From contig JACKNM010000014.1 of NCBI GenBank assembly GCA_024234875.1, positions 62,001 through 126,000 of the forward strand: a DNA stretch of 64,000 nucleotides, read 5' to 3'. Numbering within the stretch: the stretch's first letter is position 1; each line of letters opens with the position of its first letter. Below the pieces are notes generated by a model. It ran no database searches and was not told the origin of the DNA. It was given only the letters and a program-made list of their open reading frames with translations. Shown here piece after piece: positions 27,834 through 35,909 of the stretch. The DNA is from Ectothiorhodospiraceae bacterium (lineage in GTDB: Bacteria; Pseudomonadota; Gammaproteobacteria; HK1). Both the position numbers and the translations under genes were made by a program.

Positions 27834-28002
27834 GACGGTGGTCGGCTCCGTGGGTCGCTGTCGGACCCCGAGGCGCGTTTCCGGGGTCGATGATGTGGTC
27901 TCGGGACGCCGCCCGGGGCGGCGTATGATACACGCTCACCAACGGTGACCGAAGGGGCAACCGGCCTTCCGCCGTGGTCCGCTATCGAGCCGCCGTGCCG
28001 CC

Positions 28003-28581
28003 TCAGCCGATCTTCGAGATGCGGAGCAGGCGCTCCAGGTCCTTGAGCACCAGGCGCGCCTCGAGCTCGGACGGGAAGCGCAGGACGATGAAGCGCCGAG
28101 GGTCGACCAGGAAGAGGTCGCCACGGGCCGGCGCACGCGGAAGCACCGCGGTGAAGGTGGCGGCCCACTCGAGCGTGGCCCGGGCGACCGCGAGGTCGGG
28201 CGCGGGGGCGACGCTCGAGGCCGATTCGGACGAGACGACGACCAGCAGGCGCCGGGCGCGGTCCCGGTTCTTGCCGAGCCCGACGCGGACCTGCGCGGCC
28301 TTGGTGAGTGCGGCGTCGCACCGCGCATCGCACCCCTCCGGACCAGCGACGACCATCAGCAGCCATGGCGCCGCGTCTTCCGAGGACTTCTCCATCGCTG
28401 GCAGGTGGAGCCCCGCAGCCGGAAGCTCCGGGGTCGGGTTCAGGAGCTCGCCCCGGCTGGTATCCCCATACCCCCCTCCGGGCCCGGACGCGAAGTTCAA
28501 CCAGTAGGCGGCGACGATCGGGGCGAGGAACATCACGAACAGGCCGAGAACGACGAGGCGTCCGCGCGTTGTGCGATTCAC
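28003..28581 (-). CDS. Sco-like membrane-anchored thioredoxin-fold protein of the cox cluster
   Basis: 192 residues: one N-terminal membrane helix (about 8-28) and a periplasmic domain. A CDARC motif (cysteines 84 and 88) has the C-x3-C spacing of Sco copper chaperones, and a late FLVDPRRFIVLRF resembles the closing strand of that fold. I see no equivalent of the copper-binding histidine of Sco. The GTG start at 28581 overlaps the surf1 stop (GTGA). It occupies the position of the uncharacterised PA0111 gene in the Pseudomonas cluster. A role in copper or thiol handling during oxidase assembly is inferred. Confidence 0.75.
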   Translation of the reverse strand: MNRTTRGRLVVLGLFVMFLAPIVAAYWLNFASGPGGGYGDTSRGELLNPTPELPAAGLHLPAMEKSSEDAAPWLLMVVAGPEGCDARCDAALTKAAQVRVGLGKNRDRARRLLVVVSSESASSVAPAPDLAVARATLEWAATFTAVLPRAPARGDLFLVDPRRFIVLRFPSELEARLVLKDLERLLRISKIG

Positions 28582-29309
28582 GTTGACTCTCCACGACTGG
28601 AGGCGCCGACTCGACGCCGCCGGGCGACCACCGCCACGATGACGACGAGGGTTGCGGCGAGGGAAAACCACTGCAGAGCGTAGGCGCGGTGGCGGTCTGG
28701 ACCGATTGCCGTCGTCGGTGCCCACTCGCGAACGTAGCCACCGGGGCCATCGGGGTCCAGCAGCAAGACGCGCGGCAGGACGACGAGTCCGAGGGCTGCG
28801 CCGATTCGTTCCGGCTCCACCGTCTGCACCACGCGCGGCCAGCCGAGACCGTCGTGACCGGTCTCACCGAGCAGGATCCCGGAGCCTGGGACCGGTGCGA
28901 GCAGGCCGTGCACGGTGTGGATGGTCGGATCGATGGAGATGTCGGGAAGCTCGCCGCGGTACTTGCCCCATGGTACCCATCCCCGGTTCACGAGCAGGCC
29001 ATGGCGCGCGTCCGCCATGACCATCACCGACAGCACGTGATACCCCGCGCGCCCGGCGTGGGTGCGGTTGTCGAGGAGGTACTGGCGGTCGGCGAGAAAC
29101 CGCCCACGCGCCTCGACGTGCTGGTAGGTCGTCGACGCGAGGCCTGTCGGGTCGAATGGCCGAGGTTGCGATGACCGCGCGGCCTCGAAGGCCTCGAGGA
29201 GCCGGCTCTTCTGGGTGGCTCGGTCGAGCTGCCATGTCCCCAGGCCGAGCAACAGAGCGAGGAGCAGCACGCATGCGACCCACGGAAGCACGGTCAGGAG
29301 GCGGCGCAT
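28578..29309 (-). CDS. SURF1 family cytochrome oxidase assembly protein
   Basis: 243 residues with the SURF1 layout: an N-terminal helix (about 8-26) followed by WQLDRATQK, a periplasmic loop containing LLVNRGWVPWG, and a second helix near the C-terminus (AYALQWFSLAATLVVIVA). SURF1 helps insert heme a into subunit I. Overlaps the next gene by four bases. Confidence 0.93.
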   Translation of the reverse strand: MRRLLTVLPWVACVLLLALLLGLGTWQLDRATQKSRLLEAFEAARSSQPRPFDPTGLASTTYQHVEARGRFLADRQYLLDNRTHAGRAGYHVLSVMVMADARHGLLVNRGWVPWGKYRGELPDISIDPTIHTVHGLLAPVPGSGILLGETGHDGLGWPRVVQTVEPERIGAALGLVVLPRVLLLDPDGPGGYVREWAPTTAIGPDRHRAYALQWFSLAATLVVIVAVVARRRRVGASSRGEST

Positions 29310-29372
29310 CGGCTCCGGACCACGGGGTCCACCCCACGGTATACTCGGACCTCGCTCGCGTGGAGTCGGCCC

Positions 29373-29576
29373 GTGCTCGGCAAGATCATCGTCGTCGTCG
29401 TTCTGCTCGGCATCCTGGGAAGCCTGGGCTCCGCTCTGGTGTTCTTGCTGAAGGACAAGGGTGGCAGCGATCGCACGGTGAAGGCACTGACCTTACGCAT
29501 CTCTGCCTCGGTGGCACTGTTCCTGCTGTTGTTCCTGCTCTGGGCTCTCGGTTTGGTGCAGCCGCACGGCCTGTGA
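29373..29576 (+). CDS. DUF2909 twin-transmembrane small protein
   Basis: 67 residues with two hydrophobic helices (about 4-26 and 42-60) joined by KDKGGSDRTVKALTLRIS. Family members sit in cytochrome oxidase clusters of Gammaproteobacteria; no function is established. Start is GTG at 29373 with GGAG ten bases upstream, and TATACT at 29340-29345 could be a -10 box. It is on the opposite strand to every other gene of this oxidase cluster. Confidence 0.8.
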   Translation: MLGKIIVVVVLLGILGSLGSALVFLLKDKGGSDRTVKALTLRISASVALFLLLFLLWALGLVQPHGL

Positions 29577-30014
29577 CGGTACAGGAGCGCGCGCCACGCG
29601 CGCTGGCGGTGCTCCTCACCGTGCATCGAACCACGGCCGGTCGGCGCTCTGTCGCATGACTCGGTTCTTCCGCAGCCTGCACGCGGCTGGCTTCGAGCGC
29701 TGGCGAAGGGAAGCGCCGGCTCGCAACGAGCACGGCCCTGCTCGTTCCGAGGCGTCAGCCGGAGACCACGTCTTCGGCGCACCGACTCGAGAACATGCAG
29801 GATGCGGTTTCTGAACGACCCGTCGGCTCCATCCGCCACGGCTCACGACGAGTCTGGTCGACCAGCCCTTCCGATGGGCTTGGCTCGCCGCGCCCTGGGA
29901 GGTTGCCGCCGGCGGCGCGCTGACGCGCCCGCCCGGGGGCGTCGACGGACTGGGTCGGTGGGGCGGATCGCCCCGGGCAGTGTGACGGCCACCGCCCGGA
30001 GCGCGGGCGCAGGC
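29577..30014. other. Non-coding gap between DUF2909 gene and ctaE
   Basis: 438 bases between two convergent genes. It holds an 8-base inverted repeat (AGCGCGCG 29586-29593, loop CCA, CGCGCGCT 29597-29604) just after the DUF2909 stop, without a T-tract. Short open frames exist (for example one of 53 codons from 29656), but none has a convincing start or recognisable product. I see nothing else. Confidence 0.5.
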
Positions 30015-30887
30015 TCAGAGCCAGTAAACGAAGATGAAGAGGCCCAGCCAGACCACGTCGACGAAGTGCCAGTACCAGGCCGCGGCCTCGAAGGCGAAGT
30101 GCCGCTCCGGGGTGAAGTGACCCTTGAGCGAGCGCAGCAGAATCACCAGCAGCATCAACGCGCCGATCGTCACGTGCAGGCCGTGGAAACCGGTCAGCAT
30201 GAAGAACGTCGAGCCGTAGATGCCGGAATGCAGGGTCAGGTTGAGATCGCCGTAGGCGTGGCCGAACTCCACCCCCTGGAAGTAGAGGAAGATGAAACCG
30301 AGCGCGACGGTCGCGAACAGCCACCGGCACAAGGCGCTGCGGTCCCCGCGCTTCAGCGCCCAGTGCGCCAGAGTCACGGTGACACCGCTGGTGAGCAGGA
30401 TGGCGGTGTTCAGGGCCGGAATGCCGAATGCGGGGATGGTCTCGAACGCACCACCGACGCTGGCCGGGCCGTTGGTGGGCCATGCCGCCTCGAAGTTCGG
30501 CCACAGCACCGGACCGGTGGCGACACCCTTCATCCCCTCGCCGCCGAGCCAGGGCACCGAGTAGATACGGGCGTAGAAGAGGGTGCCGAAGAAGGCGGCG
30601 AAGAACAGGACCTCGGAGACGATGAACCAGATCATCCCCATGCGGAAGGAGACGTCGACCTGCGCGTTGTAGGCGCCGGTCTCACTCTCACGGATGACCT
30701 GACCGAACCACCCGAACAGCATCGTGATGATGACGAGGGCGCCGATGGCCATGAAGGTCTTGCCGGCGTTCGCGCCGTTGAGCATCGTGGCGAAGCCACC
30801 GAGCATGAGAAATAGCCCGATGGAGCCCATGATGGGCCACTTGGTGCCGTGCGGCACGTAATACGAATCGTGGGTGGCAGTGGCCAT
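30015..30887 (-). CDS. ctaE: Cytochrome c oxidase subunit III
   Basis: 290-residue, seven-helix subunit III that stabilises the D-channel proton input of the aa3 oxidase. Recognisable blocks are MGMIWFIVSEVLFFAAFF, FEAAWPTNGPASVGG, FFMLTGFHGLHV and the closing AAAWYWHFVDVVWLGLFIFVYWL, each read as separate conserved segments. Forty bases after cox11 on the same strand. Confidence 0.96.
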   Translation of the reverse strand: MATATHDSYYVPHGTKWPIMGSIGLFLMLGGFATMLNGANAGKTFMAIGALVIITMLFGWFGQVIRESETGAYNAQVDVSFRMGMIWFIVSEVLFFAAFFGTLFYARIYSVPWLGGEGMKGVATGPVLWPNFEAAWPTNGPASVGGAFETIPAFGIPALNTAILLTSGVTVTLAHWALKRGDRSALCRWLFATVALGFIFLYFQGVEFGHAYGDLNLTLHSGIYGSTFFMLTGFHGLHVTIGALMLLVILLRSLKGHFTPERHFAFEAAAWYWHFVDVVWLGLFIFVYWL

Positions 30888-30927
30888 GGTCGAGACAACC
30901 CCTTCGGTAAAGCTGATTCTTCGTTGA

Positions 30928-31479
30928 CTACCCGTTCTCGGGTGCGCGGTAGAAGGTATAGCTGAGCGTCAACACCTTCACTTCCGGCGGAAGGTCGCGG
31001 CTGACCACGAACCGTACCGGCATCTCCCGCTGCTCTCCGGCGGCGAGCGACTGCTCGCTGAAGCAGAAGCATTCCGTCTTGTTGAAGTAGCGGGCGGCGA
31101 CATTGGGTGCCACGTTCGGGACGGCTCGGCCGACGATGGCGGCCGCGGTGCGGTTTCGGGCCAGGTAGTGCGTGTCGTAGAGCTTGCCGGGATGCACCTG
31201 CATCGAGATCACCGCCGGCGCGAAGTCCCACGACAGCGCACTGTTCACGTTGGCGACGAACTGCACCGTCACCGTCCGATCGGCGTCGAACTGCGTCGGT
31301 AGGGAAGCCGCCTGGGCGACTCCGGTGCGGCCGTCGAGGCCGGTGATCTCACAGATCACGTCGTAGAGCGGGATGAGCGCCCAGCCGAAACCGAACATCG
31401 CCAGCGCCACCGCGGCGAGCCGCAGAGCGCTGCGACGATTGTCGGTGCGTCGTCCGGTGTTGGATGCGTCGCCGCTCAT
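30928..31479 (-). CDS. Cytochrome c oxidase assembly protein Cox11/CtaG
   Basis: Membrane-tethered copper chaperone that delivers copper to CuB of subunit I. 183 residues: a helix at about 19-39, then the Ig-like domain with the copper-binding CFCF motif in FNKTECFCFSEQ. I take the ATG at 31479, which overlaps the stop of the preceding small gene by one base (TGATG); a GTG one codon earlier is also in frame. Confidence 0.95.
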   Translation of the reverse strand: MSGDASNTGRRTDNRRSALRLAAVALAMFGFGWALIPLYDVICEITGLDGRTGVAQAASLPTQFDADRTVTVQFVANVNSALSWDFAPAVISMQVHPGKLYDTHYLARNRTAAAIVGRAVPNVAPNVAARYFNKTECFCFSEQSLAAGEQREMPVRFVVSRDLPPEVKVLTLSYTFYRAPENG

Positions 31480-31613
31480 CACGAGTTCCAGAAGAACATG
31501 CCGGCGTAGAAGAACAGGGCGACGAGGCCGAGCACCACGGCGAGCACGAGGTTCGCCCGGCGTTGCCGGGCGGACCTCGCGGATGGTGTCGTGCGCGCGG
31601 CCCGAGTCGCCAT
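31479..31613 (-). CDS. Small single-helix membrane protein between ctaD and cox11
   Basis: A 44-residue reading frame. The N-terminal half is basic (MATRAARTTPSARSARQRR), followed by a hydrophobic helix and the end FFYAGMFFWNS. It begins five bases after the ctaD stop and its stop overlaps the cox11 start, so it is embedded in the operon. Tiny proteins at this position occur in other oxidase clusters and are sometimes annotated as oxidase small assembly proteins. No function is known to me. Confidence 0.7.
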   Translation of the reverse strand: MATRAARTTPSARSARQRRANLVLAVVLGLVALFFYAGMFFWNS

Positions 31614-31617
31614 CACG

Positions 31618-33228
31618 TCAGCTATGCGCCTCCGCCTCGGTCACCTTCGGCGGGGTGTTGAAGCTGTGGTACGGCGGCGGCGAGGACAAGGTCCACTCCA
31701 GCCCGTGCGCGCCCTCCCACACCCGATCGGTCGCCTTCTCGCCGCCCTTGATCGCCTTGTAGACGACGTAGACGAAGATGAGCTGCGAGAGACCGAAGGC
31801 GAAACCGCCGAGGCTCGAGATGCGGTTCCAATCGGCGAACTGCACCGCGTAGTCGGGGATACGCCGCGGCATCCCGGCGAGGCCCAGGAAGTGCTGCGGG
31901 AAGAACAGCACGTTCACGCTGATGGTCGACAGCCAGAAATGCCACTGACCGAGCTTCTCGTCGTACATGTGCCCGGTCCACTTCGGCAGCCAGTAGTAGG
32001 CACCCGCGAACAGCGCGAACACCGCACCCGGCACCAGCACGTAGTGGAAGTGGGCGACGACGAAGTAGGTGTCGTGGTACTGGAAGTCGACCGGCGCAAT
32101 CGCGAGCATCAGGCCCGAGAAGCCGCCGATGGTGAACAGGATGACGAATGCCAGCGCAAACAGCATCGGCGTCTCGAACGTCATCGCCCCGCGCCACATG
32201 GTCGCCACCCAGTTGAACACCTTCACCCCGGTGGGGACGGCGATCAGCATGGTGGTGAACATGAAGAACAGCTCACCGGTGAGCGGCATGCCCACGGTGA
32301 ACATGTGGTGCGCCCAGACGATGAACGACAGGAACGCGATCGAGGCGGTGGCATAGACCATCGACTCGTAGCCGAACAGCGGCTTGCGGGCGAACGTCGG
32401 GATGATCTGGGAGACCACACCGAACGCCGGGAGGATCATGATGTAGACCTCCGGGTGCCCGAAGAACCAGAACACGTGCTGGAACATGACCGGGTCACCG
32501 CCACCGGCGGCGTTGAAGAACGACGTGCCGAAGAAGCGGTCGGTGAGGAGCATGGTGACCGCGCCCGCCAGCACCGGCATCGCCGCGATCAGCAGGAAGG
32601 CGGTGATGAGCCAGGTCCAGATGAAGAGCGGCATGCGAAGGAGAGTCATGCCGGGGGCGCGCATGTTCAGGATGGTCACGATGACGTTGATGGCGCCCAT
32701 GATCGAGGACATGCCCATCAGGTGCACCGCAAACACCATGAAGGCGAGATTCCAGCCGCCCTGCAGCACCAGCGGCGGATACATCGTCCAACCCGCGGCC
32801 GGAGCGCCGCCCGGGATGAAGAACGTCATCCCCAGCATCGTGAACGCGAACGGCAGGATCCAGAAGCTCCAGTTGTTCATGCGCGGCAGCGCCATGTCGG
32901 GCGCCCCGATCATGATCGGGATCTGCCAGTTGGCGAAGCCGACCCAGGCCGGCATCACCGCGCCGAACACCATGATGAGCGCGTGCATGGTGGTGAACTG
33001 GTTGAACAGCTCTGGCTCGAGGATCTGGATCCCGGGCTGGAACAGCTCGGCCCGAATTCCCATCGCCAGGGCGCCGCCGACGAAGAACATCAGCAGCGCG
33101 AACAGCATGTAGAGGGTGCCGATGTCCTTGTGGTTGGTGGTGTACACCCAACGCATCAGACCCGGCTCGGGGCCGTGGTGATGATCGTCGTGGGCGTGAT
33201 GCTCGTCGTGGGCAGTGTGGCTGCTCAT
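31618..33228 (-). CDS. ctaD: Cytochrome c oxidase subunit I (aa3 type, A1 family)
   Basis: Catalytic subunit reducing oxygen at the heme a3-CuB centre while pumping protons. 536 residues from the ATG at 33228. Visible: low-spin heme ligand His82, D-channel entry Asp111, GHPEVYI with Glu260 and the cross-linked Tyr262 (the A1 hallmark), CuB ligands His307/His308, K-channel Lys336, and the heme a3/a ligands His393/His395. The N-terminus has eight histidines in the first 18 residues, a common feature of these proteins. A longer in-frame extension runs into ctaC and is rejected. Confidence 0.97.
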   Translation of the reverse strand: MSSHTAHDEHHAHDDHHHGPEPGLMRWVYTTNHKDIGTLYMLFALLMFFVGGALAMGIRAELFQPGIQILEPELFNQFTTMHALIMVFGAVMPAWVGFANWQIPIMIGAPDMALPRMNNWSFWILPFAFTMLGMTFFIPGGAPAAGWTMYPPLVLQGGWNLAFMVFAVHLMGMSSIMGAINVIVTILNMRAPGMTLLRMPLFIWTWLITAFLLIAAMPVLAGAVTMLLTDRFFGTSFFNAAGGGDPVMFQHVFWFFGHPEVYIMILPAFGVVSQIIPTFARKPLFGYESMVYATASIAFLSFIVWAHHMFTVGMPLTGELFFMFTTMLIAVPTGVKVFNWVATMWRGAMTFETPMLFALAFVILFTIGGFSGLMLAIAPVDFQYHDTYFVVAHFHYVLVPGAVFALFAGAYYWLPKWTGHMYDEKLGQWHFWLSTISVNVLFFPQHFLGLAGMPRRIPDYAVQFADWNRISSLGGFAFGLSQLIFVYVVYKAIKGGEKATDRVWEGAHGLEWTLSSPPPYHSFNTPPKVTEAEAHS

Positions 33229-33251
33229 CGCGGGACTCTCCGGAGCTGAAT

Positions 33252-34133
33252 TCAGAACGCGGCGCGGGCAGCGGGGGTGGGCTGCGCGGTTGCCTGAGCG
33301 AGGGTGCCGGCGGTGGCGGGTGCGGCGGCGGTCTTCGCGGCCTGGCGCTCGGTCACCCAGGCGGCGTAGCCGTCGGCGGCGCGCGCATCGACCACGATTG
33401 GCATGAAGCCGTGGTCCTTCCCGCAGAGCTCCGCGCACTGGCCTCGATAGATGCCGGCCTTGTCGTCGTCGATGCGAATCCACATCTCGTTGACGAAGCC
33501 TGGAATCGCATCCTTCTTCATCCCGAGCTGCGGCACCCACCAGGCATGGATGACGTCGTCGGAGGTAATCAGAAGGCGCACCTTCTTGCCGACCGGCAGC
33601 ACCAGGGGCTGATCGACCGACAGCAGATAGTTCTCGGCGGCGGAGACGTCACCGTGAATCGCCGCCCGGCTGGTCGGGTCGAGATTGCTCCACAGGGTGA
33701 TTCCGTCCTCGACGTACTCGTACTTCCACTTCCACTGGTAGCCGGTCACCTTGATCGTGACCTCGGCCTCGCTGGTGTCCTCCATGGCAATCAACCCCTT
33801 GGTCGCGGGGTAGGCCATGCCGACGAGGATCACACAGGGGATGATGGTCCAGATGATCTCCGCTGCGGTGCTGTGGTGGAACTTCGCGGGAGTGACGCCA
33901 CGCGATTTCCGATGCAGGTAGATCGAGAGGAACATCACGCCGAACACCGCGACGCCGATGATCACGCAGATCCAGGTGATCAGCATGTGCAGGTCGTAGG
34001 CGGTCTGGCTGATCGGCGTGACGCCGACAGGCAGGTTGAGCTGATCGTAACCGGCCCGCGCGGTCGCGCTCGCTGCCAGCGCCCCGATGGCCAGCGCTGC
34101 GGACGCGAGCCTGCGCTTGGTGGTTGCACCCAT
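33252..34133 (-). CDS. ctaC: Cytochrome c oxidase subunit II
   Basis: Carries the binuclear CuA centre that accepts electrons from cytochrome c. 293 residues: a signal peptide ending near SATARA, two helices (about 50-72 and 92-112), then the cupredoxin domain with CuA ligands in CAELCGKDHGFM. No fused cytochrome c domain, only an alanine/threonine-rich tail. I start at the ATG at 34133, preceded by GGGAG eleven bases upstream; a GTG at 34145 is possible. Confidence 0.95.
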   Translation of the reverse strand: MGATTKRRLASAALAIGALAASATARAGYDQLNLPVGVTPISQTAYDLHMLITWICVIIGVAVFGVMFLSIYLHRKSRGVTPAKFHHSTAAEIIWTIIPCVILVGMAYPATKGLIAMEDTSEAEVTIKVTGYQWKWKYEYVEDGITLWSNLDPTSRAAIHGDVSAAENYLLSVDQPLVLPVGKKVRLLITSDDVIHAWWVPQLGMKKDAIPGFVNEMWIRIDDDKAGIYRGQCAELCGKDHGFMPIVVDARAADGYAAWVTERQAAKTAAAPATAGTLAQATAQPTPAARAAF

Positions 34134-34167
34134 CTTCTCTGTCACTCCCGATGCTGAAATCGGTCGT

Positions 34168-34194
34168 GGCGCGCGAGCACCGTGCTCACGCGCC
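34168..34194. repeat. Inverted repeat upstream of ctaC
   Basis: GGCGCG-C-GAGCAC, one central C, GTGCTC-A-CGCGCC: a 27-base dyad with 12 of 13 positions paired, 34 bases ahead of the ctaC ATG and 13 bases after the DUF2244 stop. It could be a DUF2244 terminator (no T-tract on the reverse strand) or an operator/attenuator for the oxidase operon. Confidence 0.5.
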
Positions 34195-34207
34195 GACGTC
34201 GTTAACT

Positions 34208-34684
34208 CTAAGGCGACGACAGTGCCCGCCGCAGATCGCCGGCCAGCGCCCGCCGCTCCTCCTCGTTCAAGAACGCGCCGAGCGCCACCTCACGCCCGTG
34301 CGAGCGCAAGGCCAGCCGACTCGGATACCAGGTCCCGCGCGGATGCTCGAGGGTGACCTGCACCCAGGCGCGATCCGCCTCCCAGACCCGGCGGAGATCC
34401 CGCCTTCCCCGCTCGACGCTCACGCGCCGCTCGTCGACCTCGACGACCTCGCGGTCGTTCGCGCCGGCGGCCGACAGCCACAGGCACAGGCCGAGCGCGC
34501 CCAGCTCGAGCCCGGCGAAGGGTAGCACCGGCCAGTATCCCGCGAGGGCGAATGGCGTGGCGACGGCCCCCATGACCACCGCCATCAGGACGAAAAACAG
34601 CTTGCACTGCCGCCAGGTCAGCGACCGGTTCGGTCGGATGATGAAACGGCAGACGCTGGAAGCGTCGATGGTCCTGGAAACCAT
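34208..34684 (-). CDS. DUF2244 integral membrane protein
   Basis: 158 residues from the ATG at 34684 (MVSRTIDASSVCRFIIRPNRSLTWRQ in two conserved blocks). Two adjacent hydrophobic helices at about 29-75 are followed by a soluble C-terminal half ending in LRRALSSP. DUF2244 genes lie just upstream of ctaC in many proteobacteria. The molecular role is unknown to me. Confidence 0.8.
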   Translation of the reverse strand: MVSRTIDASSVCRFIIRPNRSLTWRQCKLFFVLMAVVMGAVATPFALAGYWPVLPFAGLELGALGLCLWLSAAGANDREVVEVDERRVSVERGRRDLRRVWEADRAWVQVTLEHPRGTWYPSRLALRSHGREVALGAFLNEEERRALAGDLRRALSSP

Positions 34685-34827
34685 TCGTGGCTCGCGGGCG
34701 GACTGAAGTGGTACCGGTCCCCGCCTCAAGAGGGGCGAATGCTACAGGAGCCCGCGCGACCGCCGCAACTGAGAAACGCGTGGCGCGCCAGGGGCTTCGG
34801 CACGTCTCGTAACGTGGAACCGCGGGG

Positions 34828-35733
34828 TCACCGGCGGAGCTGGACGTCGTGACTACCGCGAGGCGGCGTGGCTTCGGCAGCGGCGCGCGGACGCCAGGCG
34901 TGGGCGTAGACGATCTCGTAGGTGGCCGGCAGGGCACCGGCAGTCGAGCGGAGTCGGTCGTAGGCGGCGACGAGCCGGTTTCTGGCTCGCGCGCCCTTCA
35001 GCCCGCGACCGCGGCCGGTGGCAGCGTTGGTCGCCCCCTGCCCGCGGAGGTCGCGGACGAGGCCGTCGAGGTCTCGGTACTCCACGGTGATGCGGTCACT
35101 CTCCACGACGACGTCGGCGAGCCGGGCGCGCACCATTGCATCACCGAGGTCGTGCATGTCGGTGAAGACGTGCACGTGGACCCCGGCGTCGACCGCGGCC
35201 CAGGCGCGCCGCAGCTCGCCGAGCGTGTCCGGCCCATAGGCCGACAACATCAGCAGGCCGCCAGGAGCGAGCACGCGTGTGAGCTCGTGCAGGGACCGGT
35301 CGGGTCGGCTCGACCAGTGGAGGGTGGCATTGGAGACCACGAGGTCGAACCCGGCGTCGGCAAAGGGAAGCGCCTCGAGGTCCGCGCAGACCGGTATACG
35401 GCGGCGCGGTCGGAAGGAGAGTCGCCGGGGTGTGGGGTGCGCTCGCAGCATCGGCAGCGCGTGGTCGACCGCCAGCACCGTGGCGCGCGGATAGCGGGCC
35501 GCGAGGGCGGTCGTCGTGCTCCCGGTGGCGCAGCCGACGTCGAGAATGCGTGCCGGGTCGATTCGGATCAGGTCGAGATGGTCGAGGAGCCGGCGCCCGA
35601 CCTCGGTGGCGACCACCGCGTGGTCGTCGTAGGTGAGGACGGCACGCTCGGCGGCCTTCCGCGCCCGACGCTTGTCGACCGCGTACTCCACCGGCGGCGC
35701 ATGCGCGCCGGAGGGCGGCTCTGGCGGGATCAT
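34828..35733 (-). CDS. bioC: Malonyl-ACP O-methyltransferase BioC
   Basis: SAM-dependent enzyme that methylates malonyl-ACP so that fatty-acid synthesis can build pimeloyl-ACP for biotin. 301 residues. The family start VDKRRARKAAERA is near residue 18, motif I ILDVGCATGSTTTAL follows, then SNATLHW and PGGLLMLSAYGPDTLGELR. ATG at 35733 is the best fit; a GTG at 35691 would remove a proline-rich lead. No other biotin genes are in the window. Divergent from comF. Confidence 0.88.
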   Translation of the reverse strand: MIPPEPPSGAHAPPVEYAVDKRRARKAAERAVLTYDDHAVVATEVGRRLLDHLDLIRIDPARILDVGCATGSTTTALAARYPRATVLAVDHALPMLRAHPTPRRLSFRPRRRIPVCADLEALPFADAGFDLVVSNATLHWSSRPDRSLHELTRVLAPGGLLMLSAYGPDTLGELRRAWAAVDAGVHVHVFTDMHDLGDAMVRARLADVVVESDRITVEYRDLDGLVRDLRGQGATNAATGRGRGLKGARARNRLVAAYDRLRSTAGALPATYEIVYAHAWRPRAAAEATPPRGSHDVQLRR

Positions 35734-35909
35734 CTCCGCGGGCCGACGAGCGGTCGGAGTGGAACGACGGGCTCCCGGGCGGGCCTCGGCAGCGCTCGGG
35801 GGTGGGGGTCCATGCTGGTCGCTAGGCTCGTCGGCGGACGGCGGCGAGAATCTGGGCCGTCGGCATGGGTGGCGGACGCATGTGGACCTGGAGCAGGGAG
35901 CCTCGGGGA

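Noticed and set aside
29656..29817. A 53-codon open frame in the gap after DUF2909
   Set aside because: No ribosome-binding site and no recognisable composition or family; kept as non-coding.
31591..33249. A 552-codon forward-strand frame opposite ctaD
   Set aside because: Histidine/arginine-rich nonsense opposite an intact subunit I gene; no start context.
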